Shown piece after piece: positions 1 to 12,842 of a stretch of 64,000 nucleotides of DNA; within the stretch, counting starts at the first letter, position 1; every line of letters begins with the position of its first letter. Source of the DNA: Malurus cyaneus samueli. Lineage: Eukaryota; Chordata; Aves; Passeriformes; Maluridae. The translations under genes and the position numbers were made by a program. The DNA is taken from contig CM019216.1 in the NCBI GenBank assembly GCA_009741485.1, positions 52,091,943-52,155,942 on the forward strand. Direction: 5' to 3'. The notes beneath the pieces are model-generated. The model saw only the letters and a program-made list of their open reading frames with translations, was not told the origin of the DNA and searched no databases.

Positions 1-3000
1 TCCCAATGCCTACTCCTTCATTTGTTAGGAAACATCCTCTCAGCACCGCAGCCCAGGTTCCCCAGAGTCTGCCCAGTGCCAGGCAACTGATCCCTGGCAG
101 ATCTCATGAAAATGCTGCGTGTAACCAGATCAGGAGGCATCATATGGAGTAAATGTGGTTCAGTGGACGCTCCCCTAGAAAGGGTAAAGTTACATAATAC
201 TGTCTGCAAGAACAATTAAAAAGGCAAATAGTTGGGACTTGGCTGTGCCTTATCATTCCAATCTAGCTCTGCCATCTTGGTCTGGACAGCAATTGTCAGA
301 GCATCCTCAGGGAAGGGAAGAGGTCATCACATGATAGAATCATCTTGTAATTACATGACAGCACCTTTCAGAAACAGATCTCGAGTCCATTTATCAGCTC
401 TAATTCATAAGTTTGTAGCATCAAAACTATTATATCTAAATTCACTTTGGCCTCTTTCATATGCTGAGTTCGCTTTGCAAATAAAATGCACTGGTTTCGT
501 TCAGTTGACAACAGTGGCAAAAGTGGATCCTCTGCAATTCTGGGTAACAGGACGTTTATATTTTAAAAATGTACCCAGTCATCTTTAAAAGCGTCTAGTG
601 GGAGTTACATTTCCACAGGTACTGGAAAAACATGCCTGTAATTCAAATGCCACAATGTAAATATTTAGAATGACAACAAATTTTAATCTGTTTCTCAGAT
701 TAAAAACCTCGTGACTCTGCTCAGGCCCCATTTCTGCTCAGGAGGCAAGATGACTGGAAATTTCTCTAAGTGATATAAATATGTGCCTAATTCCCATCCC
801 ATTCTCTGGGCTGACTCTGGATGGAAATCCAGCATTACAGAGACACAGCAAGGACAAGAGCCAACGTCTGGGAACTGCAGCTCAGCAAACCTAAACTGAA
901 GTACAATGGAAATTTTCTAGCAGATGGGGTAATTGACCATAAGAACAGTTCATGGAGAGTTGTGTTGAATTCTCTCCACCACTCGTAATCCCTAAATCAG
1001 GACTGGATGTTTTTCCAGTAGATAGACCAAACAAGAATTAAGTCAGAGAAAGCTAATGGCCTCAGTTGTAGCAGAGGTCAGACAAAGAGGATACCAACGG
1101 CCTCTCTTGGCCTTATAGTCTTTGAGTCTCCTAAATAAAAAGTTCAGGGTTTGCAGATTGTAGCATAAATCCTATTCTATTTCAGGCTGCTTTCAAACTT
1201 GGGCAATGAAAGGAGAAGGAAAATAAACAGATGCTGTGGGACAAAATCATGTGAGTGATGAACAAAAAGCCCTATCCATGCATCAAGTGTGGCAGAGCAT
1301 CTTCCCAGGGGTCTGTCTTATCAGTGACCTGGTTTACTTTGGCCTATTTGTCAGTGGCAGAAAAAGAAAACAGCCCCAGAACCTGATAACTGTATAGGAC
1401 TGATTGTATCGTGTAGTGATAATGAATTTGAATAGCTCTATTAGAAGAGCAGTGTGGCCTGAAATATCCCTCCCCTTTTCATGGACGGTGACTTTTCTGG
1501 GTTGCCTCTTATCTAACAACAGGGTGTTTTTCCAGGGCACAAATTCTTTAAAAACAGAGAAGTGTTAAGAGATTCCTTCCTTGCTTGATAGGAGTTACCT
1601 CCTCTTGGATGTGACATTTTGATGGCTGAACTCCAAACCAGACCCAGGGAATGGTCTGGTTTTAAGTGAAAAAGGAAGAAAATAGATATCTGTTTTGAAA
1701 GCAGGCACTATGGCAGATTTGCTTGGGAGCACAGCCAGCCAAAGAGTTGACTCATCACAGCAGAGCAGACCGTGAACTCCAGCACCACGGGAAGGACAGG
1801 AAGAAGCAGCAAAGGCAAGGAGGGTGGTGGGAATCTCTTCAAGTGGGTCCGTGACCGCAGAGTTTGTCACATAGAACCATGTCCAGGATTGCAAAATGCA
1901 CTGCTTTGTGAGGGTTCCCTTGGAGTAGGGCTCATTTTGGACTTTTGTGGAACCCTAAAAGCTGCTGACTTGTGGCCCATTTCATGTGTTGGTTTTTTCC
2001 TATCATAAATTTCTCATCATGAATTTTCTGAATGAAAAGGAGTTTCTCAAAAATATTAAAAAGTCTGGGAGAAGACATGGAAAAATTCACCCAGCTCTCT
2101 GATAGCTCCTATTATTCTGCCTGCCATGTTCCTATCTCCACACCACCAGCATGAACAGTGAGGAACTGTGACATTTACAGGGATGTTTGGGAAGTTCATG
2201 AAAGTCAGATTTCTGAAAGTCCATAAGCACCTGCTAGGAAGTAAGAAAAAGGCAGAAGGAAATGGATTTTTATGCTATTTGGAACTGCATTTTCAGAATC
2301 CTTTTAATTATTTCAATCCCAAAATAGAGTGTATTTCTCAAGCAATGAAGACGTTTAATAGATTGGTGCCACAAACAGGCTGGATGCACCTCTGGAAGTT
2401 TTGTAAAGATCAAAATTAAATCCATTGTTTGCAACAGATGGTTTTGCCTCAGTAAACCCCATTCAGGATGAAAACCGTGTATTTGTGTTAGATACTGCAT
2501 AAAATTGATGCAAGAGTTCTCATCTAGACAACCTAAGACAGAACAGATGAGACAGAAAGACACTGAATGAAAGAGAATCACTCATTTGGAGTGAGCAAGC
2601 TAAAGTGCAATTCATTATATAATCATGATCACACTGAAAATGTTTGGGCTTTAGTATGTGAACCTATATTGCTTAAATACTGACATTCTGCAAGAGCCAC
2701 AGAACTCACACTCAGAAAATTTTCCAGGAATAGTAGATTGACCTCATTAAGTTTTCATTTCAATGATGAATTACAGCCCACTATCAGCACCAAACCTTCA
2801 GACACATCTATGTGAAGTTTGAGTTCACAGCAAACACTTGAAATATTGTCGCAGTCTTTGGTGGGAGTAGATGCAAGCAAATAATCTGGTACCCTGTGCC
2901 TGATGGTGCTCTGTCTCTTAGGTGTCAGAATAAGGATTAAAACAACCTATTAGATAAATAGACAATTATCCAGTCTTTTCTGTGTCCCCAAGGGGGTTTA

Positions 3001-6000
3001 TTTTATGCTGTAAAATATGAGGTTGGACTGCCATTATCAGGATCTTCACTTGCATAGCTACAGATGTTGCTGATGGTCATAAACTTATCTAGCTCTTTTA
3101 GAGTCCAGCCACAATATATTATCTTGATGACCACTTACGGCAGTGAACTCCAGAGACTAGCTAAATGTTAGGAAAAGTGGGAATTTCCTTTTATAGGGAC
3201 AGAATTTACTACCTTTTAATTTTACTGGGTAGGAGTATACCTCTCGGAGTTTCGCTTACATGAAAAGGTATGTCTCATTTCTCTGCTGGATCAAAAATAG
3301 TTTCAGAAACCATAAACACAGTATGATATTTATCAGACCAGAAACTGCCAGAGTTTGAAACAGAATGAGACTTACAGCTCCTCACATGCTGGTGGCCTCC
3401 TGTAAATAGGTTTGCATTTGCAACACCACAGCCCCCCTTCCCTCTCCCCCTCACCACCGCCTTCCCCCCTGCCTCCAACCTTTAGCTTGTCAGCACTAAG
3501 CTCTGTCCAATTATTCACCTTTTCAAAAGTGATTTATTTTCAGGATAACCTAATAATGTCAAAACCAACACTGTTATGCTCTATCACCCACCAGGATGGG
3601 CCAGAGAAGGAAGGGGGTGACCATATTGATCCATTTTGCCTTGCACCTTTTACCTGAGGAGAGATGAATTTTACAGCCAATGACTTAGGGATCATTTGGT
3701 CGGTTTATTGTAAACAACTCCCTTCTCCTCCTTCACACTTCCTAATAACATTACTCTGCAGCAATTTCAGCACTGTTCCCTACCTCCTGTTTTGAAGGGA
3801 ATTGTTTTTTCAGGCAGCTCCATGTCTGCTGGTAAGGCATTACACAAGCTGACCAGTGTTCTGCGCCACTGAAGAAATCTGGTACAGTTTGTCAGATTGA
3901 TTGTCTTCCAAAGGTTTTGTTAACAAAAATAAGAACACACTTGCCAAAGAGCTCTTTTTCATCTTACAAGGGTCTGGTTGAGTCTCAACTTAAAGATGTG
4001 CGAACTGGCCATTGTACATTCCAAATAAGTGTTTCAGGAAAATCTAGAGTAGCAGAATGCTTTCTCTGTTCCTGTTTCCTTTCCTGTAAGGAATAATTTC
4101 CACCACTGGCATAATCTCTGTCCATTTCTACCACATGTGTTACCTGGCTGATGTTGGCAGAATATCTCATGGTTATTTTTATTTCTCCCTCTTTTTTTCA
4201 GCCAGTGCCCTCTCAGTGCTGCAGCACCAGTGATGCAGTTTGTGCTCCCTCTCCTCAGTTCAAGTGTGGCAGGCACATGGAGGAACAACCTTCTGTCTCC
4301 CTGTAATGGCTATAAATGCACAGACTCTGTACAAAGACATGTGCTTTAAAAAAAAAGAATGTAACTGCAGCTGAAAGAGGGCTGGGAGAACTTACTAATG
4401 TAACATTAATTTATACAGATGAGCAAAATCTCATGAACTCTTGTTCCGTGACTGTGTTCATTCTTTTTTTTATGCAACAGCCAATTCACCCAGTGGCAAG
4501 ACTGTGTTTAAGGCTGCATAGATATTTGGCCTTGCAGCTCCTGGAGAACGTGGAGAGATCCCTGTACTGTTTTAAGTAGGAGTCAGCAGATGACTTGGGA
4601 TAATTTAATTTGTGCAAGGAATATATTTCATTTACATTTTGCTCTCAGAAAAAGCAAAAGCACAGTAAACAACATCTTATCTACACCCATATATTCAGCT
4701 CAATTCCATGGAGTTTTGCCATTGACTCAATTGGAACAAGATCAGTCCCTAATCATTAAAAAAACACATTTTTACTCCTGTTCTTCTGCACTTTATGCAA
4801 TATATTATATTGGAATGCAAAAGACTTCTTTTAAGGAATGAACAAGCATTCTGGCATATTCCACAGGATTTTGGATGACAAATTTCTAGTGTAATAAATT
4901 GCCCACTCCATAGCAAATTCATGCAGCCATTTTGCAAAAAAATTTTATGGGTTCTTATTTTTTTCAGTCATGGGCAAAAGAATATTTTCTTCCTGACATC
5001 TTCTGTTATTTTTTATTTAAAAGATTAAAATTAGGAAAAAAAAAAAAGTAATCGGTTTTGCTTGTTTCCTTCACGTTGAAATTTAAAAACACAATTTTTT
5101 TTCATAATTCTAATCCAATTATCAGGCCTTAAATTAATCCTTGCTATTGCATCCTTCTATTTTACTTCATTAAAGTTAAATAAAAAGTAGGGTTATCTAT
5201 TTTATATATTATCACCCTGAAGGCATTAACCGCATTACATATTCTAAGACTAAATGAAGAAATGAGCACCTGAAATGTCACTTTAAAAGTGCTTATTTTT
5301 GAAGGACTTCTTCTCACATATCCCATATGACTATTGACAAAGATCATAATATTGAAACACATTAAAATAAATTTGCTGATTACCGTGTAAAGTATATGCA
5401 TATCTAGAGATACCACAATTAGAACAGGCTAGTGTCAAAACAAGAAGTTCTTGGCCAAATTCCAAACACTGATCCACTTCTTATTGCCAGCATGATTCCC
5501 TAAAGAGGACATGGGCAATCATTACAAATGAAATGTTCCTGCCCTTTTGTTTGCATATGAACAACACTGAAAAATGTTTTTAGTTTAATGGTTTTACCTG
5601 GCACTGGGTCCTGATGCACTCGCTTATATCCTACCACTGAAAGAAGCCTTTGTATCAGGTACCAGCCTGTCTGAAGAGGTGTTACCATGCTGATCATCAT
5701 GAACACTTTGGGTCAGGTTAAATGACTCTTTTTCTCTCTCTCTACTGAACTGTGAGCAGAGGTATCTGCCCAGCAGACTGTTAACCTGCCATAAATTATC
5801 AGACAAGGCTACCAAAACAGGAGGAGGAAACCAAGGAAATGTGTGGGTTAGCACTCACCAAGCCTATTAAACTGCTGCGAAATCCCACCCTTTGGATTCA
5901 CAATTTCTCATGTTTTGTCTTGACCAAGAGGCAGGTTGGTGGTGCAAGAGGATCTGTGAGAGCGTGAAAGGGATGACCCTGGAAACAAAATATTGGTTTT

Positions 6001-9000
6001 GCATCGCAGGGTATCTGTTACAGGAGAATTTCCTCTGGCGCCAGCAGGTATTTGAGCAGGCATCTGGATGGATCCCAAAGGGGGGAAGGAAATGGAGATG
6101 GAAGTTTTCAGAGGGGATCAAGATGTTAAGCCTTAAAACTCTTTGAATCACCCACAACAACTAACCTGCAAGGTTTTATCTGGGTGATGACTTTTGGGGA
6201 TGTGGGGGTGGTTGATTTTCTTTTTTTTTTCTTTTTTTTTTTTTCTTTCTTTTTTTTTTTTTTTAATATTGGTGGGGGATGTCCAGCCAAGACTGCAGAA
6301 GGCAACCAGTAAAGGAATGTATGGTCCACCTCAATCAGTGAGGAGGAAAATCATCTGATCCATCGCAGCCTTCTTTTCTCTGCTCAGGACACACTGATGA
6401 TACAGCTGATCCTGAGAGCTTTTTTGCTGCATTCCCAGTGTTTTTTAAAGCATTGTTAGTGGCATTGCTAATGGCAATCACAAAATATCACTGAATGGAT
6501 TAATAGAATTTTACTCTGCAAGCAAATTTTGTCAAATATTTGTTCCCCTTAGTCTTGAGAAAGAAAATCTTCCTTGGGGGTCTGAAGGCTGATTCATTAA
6601 ATCTGAGCTGTCCGCTGAAGTGCTCAGTAAAAGTGACTCTGATTTATTTGGATTTGTCACTATAAAGGTCTCTGGAGACAGATATTTATCCTATGGGATT
6701 CTTGACTAATTGGCCAAGTGGTCTGGGTAGTCCAGAGGGAGGATGGTTTTCTTTGACCCCTCTCACATGGCCAGAGAACAGGTAATTACTCCCCTGATCA
6801 CAAACATGCACCAAAATCCTTGACAAAATTTCTCTCCCCACCCAGAATCTGGTTATCTGAGCTTAGACAAGGATTCAGATCTATATTTGATCTCACTGAA
6901 AGACATATCTAAGATGAAACTGTAGTCTGTAGATGTAGAAGTAGGCAGATAATGGCATGGATTTATGCTAATGAGGGTACATCCTGCTGATCTGGACCAC
7001 AGCAAAGGTGTTTGTCCTGCTGTGATCAGAATTTACAAAATACTTGATCAACTTGGACTCTAAATTTTTCAGTATATTTTCACACTCTCCCACCAAGGCG
7101 GACTAAGTCAGGCATGCTTCTAACTCCAAGACAGAAGAGATTGAGTTTATCAAAAAGAAGAGAAGGGAATTTGCTGCTGTTTTCTTATGATCCCACTTGT
7201 GTGACTTACCCCACACTGCAGTGTATGAGGTGGAGTAGTGTCCAGTGTCAGTCCTTTCCTTTAATTATCTGCTAGCCTGGCTGAGAGCTGTATAAACACA
7301 TTATGGTCACTTGCAAGAAACAGATACTGCAAGTGCACCCATCTTTCCCTTTTAACTCTTTCTGTTGATCCTGCCTTTGTGCTCCTCTGAATTTTATGAA
7401 ACTGTTCAATAAAGTGGACATTGGCCCAGTTTTTTTTCAGCTGATTTAAGCTAGTTATTAATTTATAAGTTATCACAGGGAATATGCACCTTCAGGACAT
7501 GATTAGGAGCACTTCAGATCTATGTTGCCTCTAAGATAGAGGTAAAATAAATTCAGGATGCCACATCCAGTAAATATTGTTCCAAATTACTGGAATGGAG
7601 TTGGTAAGAAAAACACAACTAAAGGGAAGAGCAGGAAAAAATCTGGGATAATGAAAGCCTGTCTTGCAGTTAGCCTGCCATTACTTTGGGATTTTTACCT
7701 CCCAGAAAATAGTTCTCCTCCCTGTTCACACCCATGAGGTGAAAAAGAGGTGTCAGTGTAGTAGCACAGGCCTGAAACATTCAAACTAGAGTGAAACAAG
7801 TTCAGTGGCAGCTGAAATAAAGTATGGAGGGGGAATTAAACACAGTGTGATGGGGAATTCTTCACCAGAGACTGTCGTTTGCAAGGGGTGCACACAAATG
7901 AGTTAGTCTCAGCCTAACAGTGGGAGATCTGGGCTCTAAATAAACCATTCCAGATTGTGTTCAGCATAAAAAATGGTGTGAAAGTAGCTAAAGTTCATAT
8001 TTGAACCTCAGAAAGGAACACCATAGACTTTTAAAAGGCACTGAGGGTGGGGGTCAGTCTTGCAAAGGCAACAGCAATGGTCTCTTTACTCTACTTGGTG
8101 GTTGGATGACTTCAACCCAGGGGTTTTGCCTGGCAATCTGTCTTGCTAAAAGTCAGGGTAAGATAAACTGTACTCTGTCTCTGATTTCTGCAAGAAAGAA
8201 AACAATTGAACGACTGGTCATTTATCACGGAGCCACCCTACCCCCTCTCCGACACCTTGTATAGGGTTGAATATTCTGGAGCTGTTTAGCTTTCCTCATT
8301 CCTTTTCAAAAGAAAACAAAAAATCAAGTGGCAAGATATGTATTTTACAGCTTTCCTGTAATAACAATAGTTCAGAACTGAAAGGGACAGATCAATAAGG
8401 AAATTACTTGACCATTGTCATAGTTGCTTGCACATCATGTCACTTGTATCATTACAAGCTGCATGTTCAAGTAAGTTTAGTATCAAGGGGCCTCGTGATA
8501 TATCACAGGGTCCAGCCTCTACAATTATGCTCATAAATACATTTGCCTATTCGTAAAAATTTGCATTCATTTTTGTATGCTGAGGAGCTCAAACTGAGGT
8601 CAGATGTAGTTTATGGAGTTAGAAATGTGTGCTTTGACCATCCAGCTGCAGAAATTAGAGATTATCTGAGAAGTTTCTTCAGCAGCTTTAGGTAAATGAG
8701 TCATTTAAGTTGCTGAGAAACAAACCTGGATAAAACAAGCTGCAAATTTTATCAATTTGCTGTGAGACGAGCAGTCTGAAAAGGGGAAGGGTGGCATACA
8801 GTGTTGGGAAACAAAAGTAGTCACAATATATGATTGCAGGAAAAAGCAGTACCTTGGGCAAGAAGAAACAGTTAGGCTTGCTCTGATGAGCTGAGTGTAT
8901 GCTCAGCAATCAGGGAAGCAAATGAAGCTCTATCCTCTCTCTAACAAATCCAGCTCCATTCTGTTTGCAGTACAAAGTGCTCTGCTTTGGGTGCCGTGCC

Positions 9001-12000
9001 TGCCTGGCTGCTTCCCACACTCCAGCGAAGAGATGCTTCAGAGCAGTTATCCTGCACCCAAAATGGCCACTGCACAGGTGAGTACCAGGAAAGGCTTAGA
9101 AAGCTGTGAGGTGGACTGGAAAAACTGAAAAGAATTCCTCAGAAAGAAGATGGGCATAAAAGCTGAGTTCCCTACACCCTCACTGCATCCTGAGAGTCTG
9201 TATTAGCTCATGGTTCAAGGAAGTAAAACCCTTCATGGAAGAGATAATTAGTTACAAAAAGACATAAAGAAGCCTAGTAATGGATTTTAATTCTCCTAAG
9301 GGAATCCTGTGTTTTTACTGAGGAAGGATTACAGGAAACCAAAGTAACACTTTATTTTTCTTCACAGAGAGCTTGGGGACTTTGTAGTAATTTAGTCAAT
9401 GGTGATTTGCTACTTGTGCTATAGTGTTACCAATGATGGTACTCCTGGACTGTTTATTAAACTTTTACCTTGTCACTCATCACTAGCAGGATCAAAACTC
9501 ATTGTTTTTCTTCCTATGAAAGCAACTTTTCTATCTTTCAGAATAACTATGAGGTTGAGAGATGAGTGCTTTCATCTAAAATCAAAGTCAGGCAAGTATC
9601 CATTTTGTAAGACATGTGAGCATAAAAATGCGCCAATGTAAACATCAGGTATCTGAGTGAAAAATGTTAATTGGCATTTCAAGAAATGAGGAGACATCAC
9701 AAAGATATTTTAGGCTTTCAACATATTTGTAGTATTCTAACATCAATCATTTTCTTGGATCTATCAGGTTATTTATCTTAGCTACCCTCTGTATCCATTA
9801 CCATAGTGTTTAAGCCCCTCAAAATGTTTCTGTAGGGCAGGGAAGTGTTCTCATCCCTTTTTTACCACTGAGAGATTGGAGCAGAAAGGATCTCACTTTT
9901 GTGGCCACTTAGAAAGACTATACAGAGGAGAAAACCAGTGCACATACCCCAGGTCTCTGGTTAGAGTCTTAATCAAAGAAGAGTTTGTCTCTTTTAAATT
10001 AGCCTGAGTTTGCACTTGGTTAATTTGCACCACAAACTGTAGAAGCAAGGTTGTGTTATACATATCACTGAGCCATCAGCTATAAGACAATTCCACCAAC
10101 ACTTGGAGATGCAGGAACAATCCAGGACTTGCAGCTCAAAAATTGCTCTGGCTCCTCACTGCCAAGGAGAGAAGAAAGACTACAGTGACTCAGGGCTTGG
10201 GGGGAAGAGAAGCAGAAAGATGATGTGTTATATTGCCATGGGTGCTATGCCAGGCAGCCCTCAGAGGCTTTCCCTGGAATTGTCAGTTCTTCAGGACAGC
10301 TCTCACACTGGAGAGCCCAGGCTGATCCCAGACATCCAGCGTGCATTGGCACCCTATGGAAGTTTGCATTGTGACTGCCCTCAAAGGTCCTGTGCTCAGA
10401 CTGGCTGAGCAACTCCCCAGTGAGGATTTTGCAGACATGGAAAACCTTTTTGAGGAATTCATTCACAGTGTTAAGAGAAAACTTGTGGATGCAATGTTAT
10501 ACACCTTTTCCTTACTCTGTGGAAATCGCAGTCAATCCAGCTCATACAGCAATCACAAGTACATCTTTGTTCAGGCCTTACATCAAGACACTTCTGCCAA
10601 CAAATTTTGATATACGTTAAATGGAATTATATATGATGTCTGGTAAATTAGCTATGTAACCCAAAAAAAACTGTGTGAGAAAGAAACCTGCCTTATTTTG
10701 GTGCAAAATTTGGCAAATAGAGATCTATCATTCAGGGTGGAACAAGCTATATTGTATGGAAATTTAAATAAGTCATCAAAATACTTCCTTACTGTTTAAA
10801 ATCAGGAGGTTCTGAATAACCTACCTCTCCAGACTAGCCTCAGCCATCATCTCATCTGATTTTAAAACATTAGCAGATACATAGCTGAGTCCCATTCCAT
10901 TCTTTCTAAAAAAAACAGGGCTGCTTTAATCCCTTGGAACAGATGCCTTAACTTCATGGCAGTTTTAAAAAACTTGCCCTTTCTGCTTTGGATAGGCTCA
11001 GAGCAGCTCTTAGATGTTTTGTGTTTTGTGTGGGGACAGTGTTTTGTAAGGTGACAGTTTTGTGTTTCCCCTTACCGAACTGCGCAAATGTGCTGGACCT
11101 GGCTAACAGAAAGTCTGGTGACTCATTTCTCTGTTTCCCTCCTTGAACCAGTTTTCCTTCTGGGTTACTCACCCCCTCCCCCCAGTTCAAGACTGCATAC
11201 TAGGGAATCTGAGCTTTACCCCAGATCTGTACCACAAAAGAATAAAAAAAGAGCAGGGAGGAGAAAGAGAGCCAGCCTACCTTCATAGTCAGTACTTGAG
11301 GCTTTTTCCTGCCTTGTTTCAGTTCTGTGGTCCTTTCTCAGCCTTGTGGGACCCCCAACACACGTTTATGGTCTTCTTTGTGTGCTATCTCCTGGTTCAT
11401 TTTAAAGACTTTTTTTTCCCTCCAAATTACTTAAATAGACTTTTATTATGTGCTTTTGCAATACCACTTTCTAAAACAACACCATTTTCTATATGTATTA
11501 TGAACTACGATACGCACCATAAAACAGAGGACTGCACTGTGGCAAAGTGCCATGACCCCACTTTGGGGATGTTCCAGGAGCTCTGAGAGTCACAGTTTGT
11601 GAGGCATGTGCAAGGCCTGTCAGAATCAAAAGAAATGCACAGTGACTGTAGTCTTCCTATGTCACTTGAGTAGGATGTGTAATTCTCCTTTGTGTTGCCA
11701 GCTAACATTCCCATTTCAGACTCATCCACAACACACATGCTCTCTGGCTGACTACTGAGCTGGTTGAGCCCCTGTGCACGATCACACACGTGGATAGCTG
11801 AATATCGCCAGTTTGCTGGTTTATTATATCAGTATTTTTAGCCAAAATATTTTTGCAGCTATGTCACTGCAGCTCAGCCTGTGTTTTTGAAGGCTTAACG
11901 TGGCCACCTATGGTAAAATGCAAAGCCCCCGTGACAAATGGAGCTCAAAGTAGTCCAGCAGCACAAACTGGGGCCAACTCAATCTCTAGCAGAGTAAAGC

Positions 12001-12721
12001 AGCCCACAAAAAGTGGGTTCCAGAATATGATACTTCACTTGGATGGGAACAGAGAATATAGCCCAATCTACTGCATTTAATGATGGATGCTTTGGGAAAC
12101 TGATTTTCAGAAACTCTGAGCACTTTAAGTGAATAACGATTTCAGAAAATCTGTGTCTACACATACACACATCATGCTGTAAACCATGCAAGTAATAAAA
12201 TAATATTTTATTATGCAAGTAATATTTCGCCAGAATAGCTGACATTCTTCCTGCCACTCCCCTACAAAGTGTTCCTCTTTTCCAAAACTTCCCTCTGGGA
12301 AAAAAAAAATCTTTTATTTTTCAAAACTATATCCAATGTACAAATTACTGGAAGGCAAAGAGAACTTATTTCTTATCAAGAAATTTCATCATATCTTAAA
12401 GTCACAAAAATGCAAAGAATTAGCCAATAAAGAAACATCACAGAAAGATGATCAAAACTAAACAGTTACGCCTGCACTTTAATCCTTCCATGACTATTTT
12501 GCGTAAGAAGATATATTGGCTTTTCTGCATATTTCTCTTCTGACCATTTCATAAAAGAGTCTGCAGTTTACATCATAAAAATATTTCAGAGATACATTCT
12601 GGAAGCAATACATAGTAATGGTCTCTGAAGTCGAGATGGAAGAGGATACCTCTCCTTACTGTCTGTGAGGAATAAATAATATAGGATTAAATTAAAAAAA
12701 CAAACATGGCCACTTTGGTTT
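1..12721. other. Intergenic DNA upstream of TCF21, no gene recognised
   Basis: Short ORFs only (all under 120 codons), no splice-joined coding series, no recognisable transposon besides low-complexity tracts. In human the next gene on this side is EYA4; none of its exons is recognised here. Confidence 0.6.
6215..6264 (+). repeat. T-rich low-complexity tract
   Basis: About 50 bases of T with occasional C. Confidence 0.9.
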
Positions 12722-12842
12722 CACAGAATATTCTGAGCTGGAAGGGACTCACAAGGATCATTAAGTCCAGCTCTTCAGTGAATGGCCCATACAGAGACCA
12801 AACCCATAACCTTGGCAATATTAGTCCCATGTTCTAACCATG
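12722..12842 (-). mobile_element. tRNA-Ile-derived SINE with CR1-like tail (TguSINE1-like), 5' truncated
   Basis: On the minus strand, 12840 down to 12783 matches tRNA-Ile(AAT): GGTTAGAACATGGGACTAAT, then a degraded B-box region and GGGCCAT. It continues into a CR1 3'-tail-like segment ending AGAATATTCTGTG (12722). The first 15-20 bases of the tRNA part (left of the A box) are missing. The tRNA-Ile plus CR1-tail design is that of the songbird TguSINE1 family; the family name is from memory. Confidence 0.75.

Noticed and set aside
12783..12840. Functional tRNA-Ile gene
   Set aside because: Only the 3' two thirds are present, the B box is degraded, and it is fused to a CR1-like tail; it is a SINE remnant.
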